Source of the DNA: Armatimonadota bacterium
Lineage (GTDB): Bacteria; Armatimonadota; UBA5829; DSUL01
Length of the DNA stretch: 64,000 bases
Assembly (NCBI GenBank): GCA_025998755.1
Contig: AP024674.1
Location: forward strand, 2,682,162 to 2,746,161
Reading direction: 5' to 3'
The position numbers and the translations under genes were made by a program. Within the stretch, counting starts at the first letter, position 1, and each line of letters starts with the position of its first letter. The notes beneath the pieces are model-generated. The model was not told where the DNA came from. It saw nothing but the letters and a program-made list of their open reading frames with translations, and made no database searches. Shown here one piece after another: positions 26,612 to 36,882 of this stretch.

Positions 26612-26617
26612 GTCTAT

Positions 26618-26646
26618 AGTATGCCAGAGAAAAGTCTTCCTGTCAA
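26618..26646 (-). promoter_or_regulatory. sigma-70 promoter of the candidate small RNA
   Basis: Read leftward, TTGACA (26646-26641), 17 bp, CATACT (26623-26618). The -35 is perfect and the -10 matches four of six. Confidence 0.75.
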
Positions 26647-26900
26647 CACCTTTTTTAGAGAAATTTTCACCGTGCAAGGCCGCAATTTGATAAGATATAG
26701 ACAGGTAAGTTTATAAATTCTTCTTTCGTACCGACGGACCAGGCGGAGAGACCATAGCTTATGCCTCTCAGCCGCCCAGAGGGAAACGCGCTGGAGAATC
26801 GGTCGCGGGAAGGTTATACTGTCGCAACCGCCACAGGGGACGGGAGACCGTCCCATGCCGTTGCGGCAGAGGCGCTTCGGAGAACGGGGAGCACGCAGAG

Positions 26901-28118
26901 GTGTCCAGACGTCCTGTCTATCTGCGCATAGCTGAAGAGATCAAAGCCGAATGGCTGACGGGAGCGCGCTTGCGTCCCGGCGACCGCCTGCCCACCCAGC
27001 ACGAATTGCGGAAGCGCTACGGCGCCAGTCTGCCCACCATCGTCCGCGCCCTGGGAGTTCTCGCATCGGAAGGTCTGATACGCAGCCGTCAGGGGAGCGG
27101 CACCTACGTTGCCGAAGTTACTCCTGAGCGCCGCGTCCGTCCCGTCTCCACCTCTTTCATCAGCTTCATTGCCCAGCTGAAGGACGATTGGCTCAGTGTG
27201 CGGGCGTTCCGGGGTGTTGAGCGCAGGGCCCGCGAGCACGGATACAAGCTGCTGACCGCCAGCGCCAGCTTCTCAGCCGACCACGAAGCCCGCCTCATAG
27301 AGGAGCATCTTGCGGCCGGAGCCGTGGGGGTGGTCATCTCTCCTGCAGTCCGGGAGCGGCGGCATCTCGCTGAGGATTATATGACCCGGCGCTGGCGCGA
27401 TGTGCCCATCGTGGCCATCGACATGGGGCAGGAATACTGGGACCGTCCCATGGTCGTATTCGACAACTACCGCCTGGGCTACGATATGACGAAAGCCCTC
27501 ATCCAGCACGGGCGGCGCAGAATCGCTTTCATGCACGTCTCTGAAGAGCAGCTCTGGAACTCCGTGCACGAGAGGCGCCAGGGTTGGGAAAGTGCCCTGC
27601 GCGAAGAGGGCATCCCCATCCCACCCGCTTATCGCGGTTGGCCCTCTCCTCCGCGACTAGAGACGTGGGTCAAGGGTTTTGATGAGGACTTCGGGGAGAT
27701 CACCCGCGAGCTGCTCTCGCTGGATCCTGTCCCGGACGCCGTAATCGCCTGGGAAGATCACTCCGCCATGCAGCTTATCCGGGCGCTTATGGAGGAGGGA
27801 GTCAAGGTCCCGGATGATATCCTGGTGGCGGGGTTCGACGACCACGACGCCACCAGCTACTTCTATCCCCGCTTCCCAACTTCCCACCCGGATTTCGGAC
27901 GGGCAGGCGAGATTGCGGTGGACATTATCCATCGCATTCTGAGCGGCGAGCCTCTTCGCCCCAGAACTTACATCCTGCCGGTTCCGGTGATATGGCGTAA
28001 TCCGGACGACGAGGTCCATCCGCACCATCAGCCTGCAAAGGGCTCTTCGCACGCTGGACCCGTTGCCGCACAGCCCCGCATGCCCGAGAATCCGCTCAGC
28101 GTTCCACCGTATCCCTGA
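26901..28118 (+). CDS. GntR-type HTH regulator with LacI-like periplasmic-binding domain
   Basis: The 405-residue regulator starts at GTG 26901. Residues about 1-75 are a GntR winged helix (YLRIAEEIKAEWLTG, LRPGDRLPTQHELRKRYG, TIVRALGVLASEGLIRSRQG, GSGTYVAE). Residues about 85-375 are a type I periplasmic-binding-protein fold as in LacI: ERRAREHGYKLLTA, GAVGVVISPA, VFDNYRLGYDMTKALIQHG, RRRIAFMHVS, PDAVIAWEDHSAMQLIRAL and DILVAGFDDHD. Regulators with this AraR-like layout respond to sugars. It probably controls carbohydrate genes, perhaps including the convergent DUF4091 gene, whose stop codon lies inside its last codons. Confidence 0.9.
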   Translation: MSRRPVYLRIAEEIKAEWLTGARLRPGDRLPTQHELRKRYGASLPTIVRALGVLASEGLIRSRQGSGTYVAEVTPERRVRPVSTSFISFIAQLKDDWLSVRAFRGVERRAREHGYKLLTASASFSADHEARLIEEHLAAGAVGVVISPAVRERRHLAEDYMTRRWRDVPIVAIDMGQEYWDRPMVVFDNYRLGYDMTKALIQHGRRRIAFMHVSEEQLWNSVHERRQGWESALREEGIPIPPAYRGWPSPPRLETWVKGFDEDFGEITRELLSLDPVPDAVIAWEDHSAMQLIRALMEEGVKVPDDILVAGFDDHDATSYFYPRFPTSHPDFGRAGEIAVDIIHRILSGEPLRPRTYILPVPVIWRNPDDEVHPHHQPAKGSSHAGPVAAQPRMPENPLSVPPYP

Positions 28119-30948
28119 GCTGCTCGATCAGCAGCGCGAGCTCCTGACGGGCAGCGTAGAGCACATCGGGGTCCCGGGTGTACTCGGTCATGGAGGCGGC
28201 CACCTCCGGACGCACCTTCAGCGCGGCGCGGGCCCTCTGAAGCAGGCGGGGCGAAGCGGCTCCTGATCTCTCCGCCTTGTCCGTCAGGAACTTGAGGATG
28301 GCGAAGTAGTCATAATCGTCAATGCCGTCCCGGATGGACGCCAGACGGATGGACGCAAGCGGCTGCCCCTGCGGCCCCGGGTATAGAAGCTGTCCGTCTC
28401 CGTTGAAGGTGGCGCAGGTAAACGTGTTCCACGGGATCTCCGGCCAGCGCTTGCCCGCCTCCATCATACGCCGGATGAGCGGGTCATCCGGCCCCTGCTC
28501 TGGGTTGCGATTGGTCTCCCAGAGGTTGACCGCATAATACAGGAAGCCGGGGACGTTATACTTCCAGTTCTGCCAGAAGATGATGCGCGGGTCTATGGCG
28601 GGATAGTCAATGAAGAAGTTCGGCCAGGGATGATACGGATGGCAGCAAACGTAAGTCCATACCTCATCGCCGTCGCGCCGGTACTCCTCCGCCTGCTCGT
28701 GAATGTAATGGGACGTCAGAGGCACCCAGATGTCCACGTATCCTTTCAGTTCGGGGTGCGGCATGACTGTGGTCATGCGGCGAAGGTCCGGGAAGCGCCG
28801 CTTCAGCCAGCCATACGTCTCGCGCATCTCCCAGAACTTCTCGCGGGGGCACTCGTCGAAGCCGTAGATATAGGTCATCTCCCACCAGCCGCGCGGCTTC
28901 AGGTAAGCTTGCCAGTCCTCGATGAGCGCGGCCAGCTCCTGTCCTCCCTTCTCGTTCTCGTACTTGTGCCAGGTGCACGCCAGAGTGAAAGAGTTCAGCC
29001 CGCGCTCCACGCAGAACTCCATCAGGTCGCGCTCGGGTTGGGGAGTCTTTGAGTAGATATTCGTGGGGTTCAGCCGGTAGTCCAGCATGAACGCGTACCA
29101 CTGCTTGCGCATCTCATCAGAGACCGGCTTACCGTACCACTCCGCCAGTTCGTGCTGGAAGAGCGCAAACGCTGTCTTCTGGGCCGGTGCCCTGGGAAGG
29201 TCGAAGTCCCACACCCGCACCTCCAGCGGGACGCTGGTCTCGGGAGCGTTGGCGGGAGCGATGCGAACCTGTCCCCGGTAGACGCCAGCCGGGATACCCG
29301 GTGGAGCGAAAACCGTTACCCATACCGGCTTCAGCGCGCCCTTTTGGAGATCGAACAGGGCATTGTCCATGAGCGGATCGGGATACCACCCCGCATACTC
29401 CACGGCGTAGCGAGGCCACGGGGTCTTGACGAAATCTACCAGGTTCAGACGGACGTTTCCCCGGCCGATGACTGCGCCGTGCGGGCCAGTCAGGTCCGTG
29501 GCTGACACGCTCACCCGATTCAGATCGCTGCCGTAGGCCACTACCACTACCTGCACGCTCTCCTTCTCATTTCGGGCCAGCGAGATACGGGCAGGAACCC
29601 CGAACCTTCCCGAAAAAGGCTCGTCTCTCAGTACCTTGGTCAGGGCGGACTCGACTCCGACAGAGTAGCCTTTCCGGCCGGTGTCCGCGCAGACCGCACG
29701 AGCCTGTGCCAGCTCGCGGGCCACACCGTCCAGCATGGCCTCCAGCTCTAGCCAGGCCTTGCGGCCTTCGGCGGACCGGGCAAAGGCTGCCACGCCATCC
29801 AGCCTGGCGAGGACCGCTGACACCATCTCACGCTCGCGCTGCCGGGCGGGCCTGAGATCTGCCGCCAGCCTTTTGAGGCTGGCCAGCTTCTGACGCAGCG
29901 GAGGGACCCAAGCGTAATCTTGAGGAGAACGACCGGCCAACTGCCCGGTGGACTCGTCATAGACTGCGAACGCGATGCGATGCAGTCCTTCGAAGGGGAA
30001 GCGATACTGAAAGGTGTATTCCTGCCGGCCCGGAGCGGCTGAGGTGCGGTGGCTGGAGAGGACTTTCCCCTCGCAGAGCACATCCACGCGGACGGGAACG
30101 GGGCGGCTGCGGGGGTTCTCGAAGCTCACGGTGGCCGGGTAGCGTCCCGGGGCGGAGACAAACGTCTCGGGCCGGCTGCAGGTGCCTGCTCCCCTTAGCC
30201 CGACCGGTGCCCACTCCTTCCGGGCCTTCCGGTCCCGGATGACCAGAGCGGCGGAAAGCCCGTCCGTGTCCTGGAAGGTCATCTCCCCCCAGTTCTCAGG
30301 CTCCACAAGATGATAGCGGATGCTTGCCCAGACGCTGCGCTCCTTCACAGTCATGGATCGCCGAGCGAAGTTCGCCTTCCACCTTTCTCCCGGCCGGGGT
30401 GCGGCGACACCCAGGGTCTTGAAGGGGATCGTGAAGAAAGCGGTCCAGGCAGACTCCTCGCGTCCGGTCTCCACAGTCCACTGGCCGTCCCAGCTTTCGG
30501 GCTGCTCGGGACGGTCCTTTTCATCGTACTGCGTGCCGGCCACGGTCGCGCCAAGATGGAAATAGGTCTTCGGGTCGCGGTCCGGGTCCAGCATCACGTA
30601 GACCGAGTCGTCCTGCCAGATGCGCGAATCCCGCTCCGTCAGTTGCCCGCTCAAGCGGTCCATCCGTTCTTCGAAGCAGCGGAAGAAGACATACAGGTTC
30701 GCGTCATCCCAGGCCAGGCGCACCTCGGTCTGCTGCTCGGGGAGATAGTCTATGACGTAGTTTTCGAAGCGCGGGATAACAGCCATCCGTCGCTGCACCG
30801 CACGGACGGGAGAGTTTCCCTGCAGTTCCGAGCCAGTGAGCTTGCGGACGGAGACTGCCGGGGGCGTTCCAATGGGGTCGCGCGCGATGGAAGGCAAGGC
30901 CGCGGGAGCGGCCAGAAAAAGCAGCGTCAGCACAGACAGCGCTCTCAT
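28096..30948 (-). CDS. secreted DUF4091 glycoside-hydrolase-like protein with N-terminal CBM9-like domain
   Basis: The 950-residue protein starts at ATG 30948 behind AAGGAGG and has a signal peptide (LSVLTLLFLAAPAALPSIA). Residues about 50-235 resemble a CBM9-type sugar-binding domain (EVRLAWDDANLYVFFRCFE, DDSVYVMLDPD, WTAFFTIPFKTLG). Beta-sandwich segments and a coiled stretch follow. Residues about 500-850 form a glycosidase-like barrel (YGFDECPREKFWEM, VPLTSHYIHEQ, WTYVCCHPYHPWPNFFIDYP, given here as WTYVCCHPYHPWPN). The end, LASIRLASIRDGIDDYDYFA, is the DUF4091 signature. DUF4091 proteins are predicted glycosidases; GH123 enzymes share the fold. It overlaps the convergent regulator by 23 bp. 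Confidence 0.85.
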   Translation of the reverse strand: MRALSVLTLLFLAAPAALPSIARDPIGTPPAVSVRKLTGSELQGNSPVRAVQRRMAVIPRFENYVIDYLPEQQTEVRLAWDDANLYVFFRCFEERMDRLSGQLTERDSRIWQDDSVYVMLDPDRDPKTYFHLGATVAGTQYDEKDRPEQPESWDGQWTVETGREESAWTAFFTIPFKTLGVAAPRPGERWKANFARRSMTVKERSVWASIRYHLVEPENWGEMTFQDTDGLSAALVIRDRKARKEWAPVGLRGAGTCSRPETFVSAPGRYPATVSFENPRSRPVPVRVDVLCEGKVLSSHRTSAAPGRQEYTFQYRFPFEGLHRIAFAVYDESTGQLAGRSPQDYAWVPPLRQKLASLKRLAADLRPARQREREMVSAVLARLDGVAAFARSAEGRKAWLELEAMLDGVARELAQARAVCADTGRKGYSVGVESALTKVLRDEPFSGRFGVPARISLARNEKESVQVVVVAYGSDLNRVSVSATDLTGPHGAVIGRGNVRLNLVDFVKTPWPRYAVEYAGWYPDPLMDNALFDLQKGALKPVWVTVFAPPGIPAGVYRGQVRIAPANAPETSVPLEVRVWDFDLPRAPAQKTAFALFQHELAEWYGKPVSDEMRKQWYAFMLDYRLNPTNIYSKTPQPERDLMEFCVERGLNSFTLACTWHKYENEKGGQELAALIEDWQAYLKPRGWWEMTYIYGFDECPREKFWEMRETYGWLKRRFPDLRRMTTVMPHPELKGYVDIWVPLTSHYIHEQAEEYRRDGDEVWTYVCCHPYHPWPNFFIDYPAIDPRIIFWQNWKYNVPGFLYYAVNLWETNRNPEQGPDDPLIRRMMEAGKRWPEIPWNTFTCATFNGDGQLLYPGPQGQPLASIRLASIRDGIDDYDYFAILKFLTDKAERSGAASPRLLQRARAALKVRPEVAASMTEYTRDPDVLYAARQELALLIEQLRDTVER

Positions 30949-31232
30949 CGGTGCGTCCTCCTTGAGCAGCAAAGGGCGGCCGGCTACGGCCACCCTTGAG
31001 ACAGAGCCGGTTCCTCAGTGTAACAGAGATAGTATCATCCTGCCAATCTTCCGTTTGCATCTTTCGCGACAAAATCCTGACCCTAACAGGAACTGTTGCC
31101 GATAATCGGACTGATGTTTCCAGACTCCCGCTGGCCGCTCCGTGATTCCGGGAGATCCTGCGCGCGAGATGGTGCGATGCCGATAAGCCGACTCAGTGAT
31201 CGGCGCGCTAACGACACCGTTGGTAGAACGCC

Positions 31233-34200
31233 GTGAAATCCATCAGTTTTAGAATAACAGCATTGCTTTGCCTGGCGGCCGTTGCTCTCGCGGCGGCACT
31301 TCTCGTCCGTCACCGGACGCTCACGACCGAGGCGGAGATGATCGCGGCCCAGGTCCGCGAAGAGCGATCGCACACACTGGACCGCATCGTACAGCTCCAC
31401 TCGCGCAGGGTCTGGAGCCTGGTGTACGACTACACCTTCTGGGACGCGATGGTGGAGTTCGTGCTCGAAAGAGACGCCGGGAAAGCGAGCAGTTTCCTCG
31501 ACTCTGCCCTCCAGACCTACGGGACGGACGGCATCTGGGTCTACAACCTGCAAAGGGAACAGATCTACGCCGCTCATAGTTCTCGCGCCGGTTCCAGGCT
31601 GCTGACTATGCGTCTCCCGCCGGAAACGTTCAAGGAGATCAAGAGGCGTCGCCTGCTAAGATTCTTCACTTGGACTCCACAGGGTCTGCTGGAGATCCAC
31701 GGCGCAACGATTCACTCGTCGGCCGACGAGGATCGCCTGGGGACGCCTTACGGCTACTTCCTGGCCGGCAAACTCTGGGATGAGGAGACTCTGGCCTCAT
31801 TGGCAAAGGACGCCGCTTGCCGGTTAGCGGTCCTTCGTCGCCCTGGCAATCGCCAACAGGACCAGGTGGGCGCCTTCACATACCTGCAGCCGCTGCCGGG
31901 CTGGAACGGAAGGGAAGTGGCGTATCTTCAGGCCTCTTTCGAAAGCCCCGGCTTGAAGGCGCTAGCAAGAGGCTCGCTTCAGCAGCTTGTTATATCCCTT
32001 GCGATGACTGCCGCGCTGTTAAGCCTGATGGCCATCCTGCTGGCCCGTTGGGTCGGGAAACCGTTGGAGCGGGTGGCGCGAGCCGCGAGCACGGGTGACC
32101 TGGAGCGCATCGCGGAGCTGCAAAGCCAGTCGACGGAGATCGGAGAAATTGCACGGCTCATTGGACAATTCTTCCAGCAGGAAGAGAGGAAGCGGGAGGA
32201 AACCCGCGAGCGGGAGCGTCTGCTACGCGCCTGGCAGGAGAGTGAAGAGCGCTACCGCGTTGTTGCCGAGATCACGGGCAACGTTATCTTCCAGGTGGAT
32301 AGGGACGGCTTTTTCACCTTCCTGAACCCGGCCTGGAAGGAGTTGACGGGCTTCACCGTGCAGGAGGGACTGGGACACTGTTCCCTGGAATTCTTGCCGG
32401 AAGAAGACCGCGAACAGGCGATGGAGCAATTCTGGAAGCTGCGCGAGCCGGGACATCCTCCTGTCGCGGCGCACGTTCGCTTCATCCGCAAAGATGGCAG
32501 CCTCCGTTGGGCGTGGGTCAAAGCGGGGCAGGTGCTCTCACCTACAGGCGAGGTTGTCGCCTCCATCGGAATAATGACGGATGTGACCGAGCACCTCCAG
32601 CAGCAGCAGGAGATCGAGCGGCTCTCCCTGGTGGCGCGCAAGACCGCAAACGCTGTCGTCCTCACCGATTTGGACCTCCGCATCACCTGGGTCAATGAAG
32701 CCTTCTCGCGGCTGACAGGTTACAGCACGGAAGACGTTCTCGGCACGAGGGCGGACGAAGTGCTTATCGCGCCCGGTTCCTCTAAGGATGTGGCTGAGGA
32801 GGTTCGCCGGAAACTGGCGGAGTGCGTCGGGTTCCAGATGGAGATCTGCCAGAGGACGAAGTCCGGCGACCCCTGCTGGACACTGCTGGAGGCCACGCCC
32901 ATCCGCAGAGAGGACGGAGCTCCGGACGGGTTTGTGCTTATCCAGACGGACATCACGCAGACCCGCAGGCGAGAGATGGAGTTCCGTGCCCAGACCGAAG
33001 CGCTGGAGCTCCAGCTGCTCCAGCAAAAACACTCGGCGGACAGGACCTGCCGGGAGTTGGAGCGTCAGCTAGAGGAGCGAATGAAGTCGGAAGAGGAGCT
33101 GCGGCGCGAGCTGGAGCGGCTGGAGCAGATCCGCCGTCGCTTGGAAGAGCAAACAATAACCCTGCTGAAACAGGCGGAAGAGTTGACCTTCACCCGGGAC
33201 AAGGCGCTCGAGGCCGCGCGGTTGAAGTCCGAGTTCCTTGCCAACATGAGCCACGAGATCCGCACTCCGCTGAACGGCGTCATCGGGATGACCTCGCTTC
33301 TGCTGGACACCTCATTGAGCGAAGAGCAGCGCGACTTCGCCGAGACCATCCGCACGAGCGGAGAGGTCCTGCTGTCCGTCATCAACGATATTCTGGACTA
33401 CTCCAAGATGGAAGCCGGCAGGCTGGAGCTGGAGTGCCTGGACTTCAACCTGCGGACGGTCCTGGAGGAAGCGCTGGACGTCCTGGCAGTGCGCGCGGCC
33501 GAAAAGGGCTTGGAGCTTGTCCTGGATCTGCCCCAGGACGTCCCGCAACTCTTGAAAGGCGACGCAGGCAGGCTGCGGCAGGTGTTGCTGAACCTGATCG
33601 GCAACGGCGTGAAGTTCACCAGAGAGGGAGAGGTCGCAGTGTCGGTGGCGGTGGTGGATCAGGATCGCACATCCGCCACCCTGCGGTTCGCCGTTTCCGA
33701 CACCGGGATCGGCATCCCGAAAGAGGCGCAGGAGCGCCTCTTCCAGCCTTTTTCCCAGGCCGATGGCTCGATGACGCGCAAATACGGGGGCACGGGGCTG
33801 GGGCTTGCCATCTCCCGCAGGCTGGTTGAACTGATGGGCGGCACAATCTCCGTGCAAAGTGAGCCAGGTAAAGGGTCTACCTTCTTCTTCACCGCGTGTT
33901 TTCAGAGACAGGCGTCGCAGAGACCTGCCAAGCGCCCTCCGGCGGACATCCGGGGCCTCAAGGTGCTGGCCGTCGACGATAACGCCACCAACCGCCGAAT
34001 CCTTTACGAGCAGCTGAAGGCGTGGGGATGCCGGCCTGCAACTGCCTCCTGCGCCTCAGAAGCGCTGGAAATCCTTCGCCTAAGCGCTGCCGAAGACCCG
34101 TTCCGTGTCGCCCTGCTGGACCTGCAGATGCCCGAAGTGGACGGGCTGACACTGGGAAAGCAGATCCGAAACGATCCGCAGAACGCCGGGTGTATGCTGA

Positions 34201-34838
34201 TACTTCTGACCTCCGTGGTGGGCGTCGGTGCGAGAGAACAGGCTCTCGAAGCGGGCTTTTCCGCCACGCTCACCAAGCCGGTGAAGCAGTCGGCGCTGTT
34301 CGAATCACTGGTGGACGCCGCGGCGGCGGCCGGTTGGACGGCTCATCCGGGATCCATCTCGGAGGCGAACGCTCAGCCGGTCGCCCAGCCCGGCGGCAAC
34401 CGCAGCAGGCCGCGCACGCCGCAGGTCCGCTGCCTGGTGGTGGATGATAACCCCGTCAACCGGACGGTCGCCGAGCAGATGCTGCTACGCGAGCGCTGCC
34501 ACGTTGACCTGGCGACGAACGGCCAGGAGGCTTTGGAAGCCTTGGAGCTGAGCTGCTATGACATTGTGTTCCTGGATCTCCAGATGCCGGTGCTGGGCGG
34601 GCTGGAAGCCACGCGGCAGATCCGCGCGAGCGAAAAAGCATCGGGGCGCCACGCGTGGATTGTGGCCATGACGGCACATGCTCTGCCGGAGGACCGAGAG
34701 AAATGCCTGGCGGCCGGGATGGATGACTACATTGCAAAGCCGCTGACGGCGACGGACATCCGGCAAGCGATCCAGAGGTGGAGGGTTGCAGTCTCTCGCC
34801 GCACGGGCGAGCGAAGGTCTGAAAGACAGGTCGCCTGA
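31233..34838 (+). CDS. hybrid sensor histidine kinase (CHASE4-like, PAS-PAS-HisKA-HATPase-REC-REC)
   Basis: The 1201-residue protein has membrane helices at about 7-24 and 250-272 enclosing an extracellular CHASE4-like sensor ([17 protein letters not shown]). After a HAMP-like linker come two PAS domains (about 335-450 and 460-575) and a coiled coil. HisKA has [19 protein letters not shown] with the phospho-accepting His near 674; the ATPase has [19 protein letters not shown] and [13 protein letters not shown]. Two receiver domains follow, with [12 protein letters not shown] (Asp near 962) and [12 protein letters not shown] (Asp near 1115). It should phosphorelay internally and pass signal to an unknown partner. 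GTG 31233 has a weak ribosome site. The next gene, an HD-GYP protein, starts 57 bp downstream. Confidence 0.93.
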   Translation: MKSISFRITALLCLAAVALAAALLVRHRTLTTEAEMIAAQVREERSHTLDRIVQLHSRRVWSLVYDYTFWDAMVEFVLERDAGKASSFLDSALQTYGTDGIWVYNLQREQIYAAHSSRAGSRLLTMRLPPETFKEIKRRRLLRFFTWTPQGLLEIHGATIHSSADEDRLGTPYGYFLAGKLWDEETLASLAKDAACRLAVLRRPGNRQQDQVGAFTYLQPLPGWNGREVAYLQASFESPGLKALARGSLQQLVISLAMTAALLSLMAILLARWVGKPLERVARAASTGDLERIAELQSQSTEIGEIARLIGQFFQQEERKREETRERERLLRAWQESEERYRVVAEITGNVIFQVDRDGFFTFLNPAWKELTGFTVQEGLGHCSLEFLPEEDREQAMEQFWKLREPGHPPVAAHVRFIRKDGSLRWAWVKAGQVLSPTGEVVASIGIMTDVTEHLQQQQEIERLSLVARKTANAVVLTDLDLRITWVNEAFSRLTGYSTEDVLGTRADEVLIAPGSSKDVAEEVRRKLAECVGFQMEICQRTKSGDPCWTLLEATPIRREDGAPDGFVLIQTDITQTRRREMEFRAQTEALELQLLQQKHSADRTCRELERQLEERMKSEEELRRELERLEQIRRRLEEQTITLLKQAEELTFTRDKALEAARLKSEFLANMSHEIRTPLNGVIGMTSLLLDTSLSEEQRDFAETIRTSGEVLLSVINDILDYSKMEAGRLELECLDFNLRTVLEEALDVLAVRAAEKGLELVLDLPQDVPQLLKGDAGRLRQVLLNLIGNGVKFTREGEVAVSVAVVDQDRTSATLRFAVSDTGIGIPKEAQERLFQPFSQADGSMTRKYGGTGLGLAISRRLVELMGGTISVQSEPGKGSTFFFTACFQRQASQRPAKRPPADIRGLKVLAVDDNATNRRILYEQLKAWGCRPATASCASEALEILRLSAAEDPFRVALLDLQMPEVDGLTLGKQIRNDPQNAGCMLILLTSVVGVGAREQALEAGFSATLTKPVKQSALFESLVDAAAAAGWTAHPGSISEANAQPVAQPGGNRSRPRTPQVRCLVVDDNPVNRTVAEQMLLRERCHVDLATNGQEALEALELSCYDIVFLDLQMPVLGGLEATRQIRASEKASGRHAWIVAMTAHALPEDREKCLAAGMDDYIAKPLTATDIRQAIQRWRVAVSRRTGERRSERQVA

Positions 34839-34895
34839 AACAGGGGCAAAGTCCAACAGCCAGCAAGGGTAAGCGCGCTGGACCGGCTACTGGCG

Positions 34896-36779
34896 GTGCA
34901 GCGCGAACGCAGACAACGCATGAAAGAGGGCCGTACCACAACAACCGAAGAGACAGGTGGGAAGTCCAGGTCATCACTGCTCGCGAGGCTGAGCTTGCGA
35001 TGGAACGGACACCTGGAGCGCCGGGTGCGCGAGCGGACGGAAGAGCTTCACCGGTTGAACCTGGAGCTCGAGGCAGAGATCGGCGAGCGCAGGCGCATCG
35101 AGGACTCGCTGCGCCGCCGGGCTGCATTCGAGCAGGATATAGCCGTAATTTTCGCGAATTTTATTAACCTTCCCTCGCATAAGTTGGAGCAGGAGATTGC
35201 CCGAGCGCTGGAAGTCCTTGCCCGGCACACGGGAGCAGACGCCTGTCTGCTGTGGGAACTTACCGAAGATGGCGGCAGCGTGAAAATGCGCCATCACTGG
35301 GCCAGCCCTGACCTCAAGTTACCCGTCTTCTGCGAGGATTTCTATCCTGTGCAGCCATTCGGATGGTGGATGGACCGGATGCGGGCTTTCGAGCCCATAC
35401 TGGTCTCGAGAGTCGATGAGCTGCCCGACGAAGCATCGGCCGAGCGGTCAGCCTTGCAGGAACTGGGACTGCACTCTCTGATGGCAGTGCCAGTTGCCTC
35501 TCGCGGATGGCTGAAGGGGTTTGTGGCGCTCTGGGCGATCCGCGCTCCCAGAGAGTGGGAGGAGGACGACGTTCCGCTGGTGAGGCTGGCGGGCGAGGCC
35601 CTTTCCAGCGCCCTGGAGCGTCAGCGCTCCGAGCAGCAGGTCCGCCGTCTGAACAGTTTGCTGGAGAAGCGCATTCAGCGGCTGAACGCGCTCCGGCAGA
35701 TTGACATCTGTATCGCGACTGGGATGGATCTCCACGTTTCGATGGGGATGCTGCTCTCTCAAGCCCGGGAGCAGCTGGGAGCAGCAGTCGCCGCGATACT
35801 TCTGCTTGATGAGGACAGCCAGACACTCCGATACGCCTACAGCGAGGGACTGCCGCTTCAATCCCTCGAGCAGACCCTCCTGAAATTGGGGGAGCAGTTT
35901 CCGGGACAGGCGGCTCTCACGGGGGAGATCATCTGCGTGGACGATTTTGAAACCCTCCCAGAGGTCTCTCGCCCTCGAAGCCCGGCCCTGCGTTGCGGAA
36001 AGTTTAGGGCATGCTGTTCCGCGCCCCTGACGGTGCGTGGCACGACAAAAGGAGCCCTGGAGTTATTGTTTGAACAACCCGTACTCGCCGATCGGGAATG
36101 GAAGGATTTTGTGGCCATGCTGGCCAGCCTGGCCGGCATCGCCATTGACAGCCATCGGCTGGTGTCCGACCTGCAGCAGACCAACCGGGAGCTCATCGCG
36201 GCCTATGACGCGACCATCGAGGGGTGGTCCCGGGCTATGGACCTGCGGGACCGGGCAACCTGGGGCCACAGCGACCGGGTGGCATCTCTGACGGTGCGTG
36301 TGGCAAGACGCCTGGGAGTCCCCGAGGAAGAACTGGTTCATATCCGCCGCGGAGCACTGCTCCATGACATTGGCAAGATGGCGACACCGGATACCATTCT
36401 GCTGAAACCGGGAAAGCTGACCGAGGAGGAGCGCGCCATCATGGAGCAGCACACCACCCACGCATATGAGATGCTTTCCCCCATCGAGTTTCTCAGACCC
36501 GCTCTGGACATCCCCTTCTGCCATCATGAACGGTGGGACGGTTCGGGTTATCCGCGGGGGTTGAAGGGAGAGGAGATCCCGCTCGGAGCGCGGGTATTCG
36601 CTGTTGTGGACGTATTCGACGCGCTCACTTCCGACCGTCCGTACCGATCCGGGTGGTCCAGGGACAAGGCGCTGGAGCACATCTGCGCGCTGGCGGGCTC
36701 GCATTTCGATCCTCGGGTGGTGGAGGCGTTTATGCAGGAGTTGCTCGAACATGGCGGGGGACTTCGCGAAGCAGCCTGA
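34896..36779 (+). CDS. GAF-GAF-HD-GYP cyclic-di-GMP phosphodiesterase
   Basis: About 627 residues from GTG 34896; ATG 34920 is an equally plausible start. A coiled coil (ERRVRERTEELHRLNLELEAE region) leads to two GAF domains at about 80-240 and 260-420. The C-terminal HD-GYP domain has GALLHDIGKMATPD, HTTHAYEMLS, IPFCHHERWDGSGYPRGLKG and VVDVFDALTSDRPYR, all residues expected for an active c-di-GMP phosphodiesterase. There is no membrane segment. Position right after the hybrid kinase suggests shared signalling, perhaps with the GAF domains sensing a second input. It carries no receiver domain of its own. Confidence 0.92.
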   Translation: MQRERRQRMKEGRTTTTEETGGKSRSSLLARLSLRWNGHLERRVRERTEELHRLNLELEAEIGERRRIEDSLRRRAAFEQDIAVIFANFINLPSHKLEQEIARALEVLARHTGADACLLWELTEDGGSVKMRHHWASPDLKLPVFCEDFYPVQPFGWWMDRMRAFEPILVSRVDELPDEASAERSALQELGLHSLMAVPVASRGWLKGFVALWAIRAPREWEEDDVPLVRLAGEALSSALERQRSEQQVRRLNSLLEKRIQRLNALRQIDICIATGMDLHVSMGMLLSQAREQLGAAVAAILLLDEDSQTLRYAYSEGLPLQSLEQTLLKLGEQFPGQAALTGEIICVDDFETLPEVSRPRSPALRCGKFRACCSAPLTVRGTTKGALELLFEQPVLADREWKDFVAMLASLAGIAIDSHRLVSDLQQTNRELIAAYDATIEGWSRAMDLRDRATWGHSDRVASLTVRVARRLGVPEEELVHIRRGALLHDIGKMATPDTILLKPGKLTEEERAIMEQHTTHAYEMLSPIEFLRPALDIPFCHHERWDGSGYPRGLKGEEIPLGARVFAVVDVFDALTSDRPYRSGWSRDKALEHICALAGSHFDPRVVEAFMQELLEHGGGLREAA

Positions 36780-36794
36780 ATACCTCCGGGGGAT

Positions 36795-36823
36795 TTGACG
36801 CGCCGCCCGGCCGTGACTATAGT
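36795..36823 (+). promoter_or_regulatory. sigma-70 promoter of the DoxX operon
   Basis: TTGACG (36795-36800), 17 bp, TATAGT (36818-36823). Both boxes match at five of six positions. The predicted start near 36830 lies about 50 bp before the doxX ATG. Confidence 0.75.
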
Positions 36824-36882
36824 CCTGTGCGGCTGCGGCACAGAGCGGAAGACCTGTGGAGGCCGTGGCCGGAGAGTGGCCG

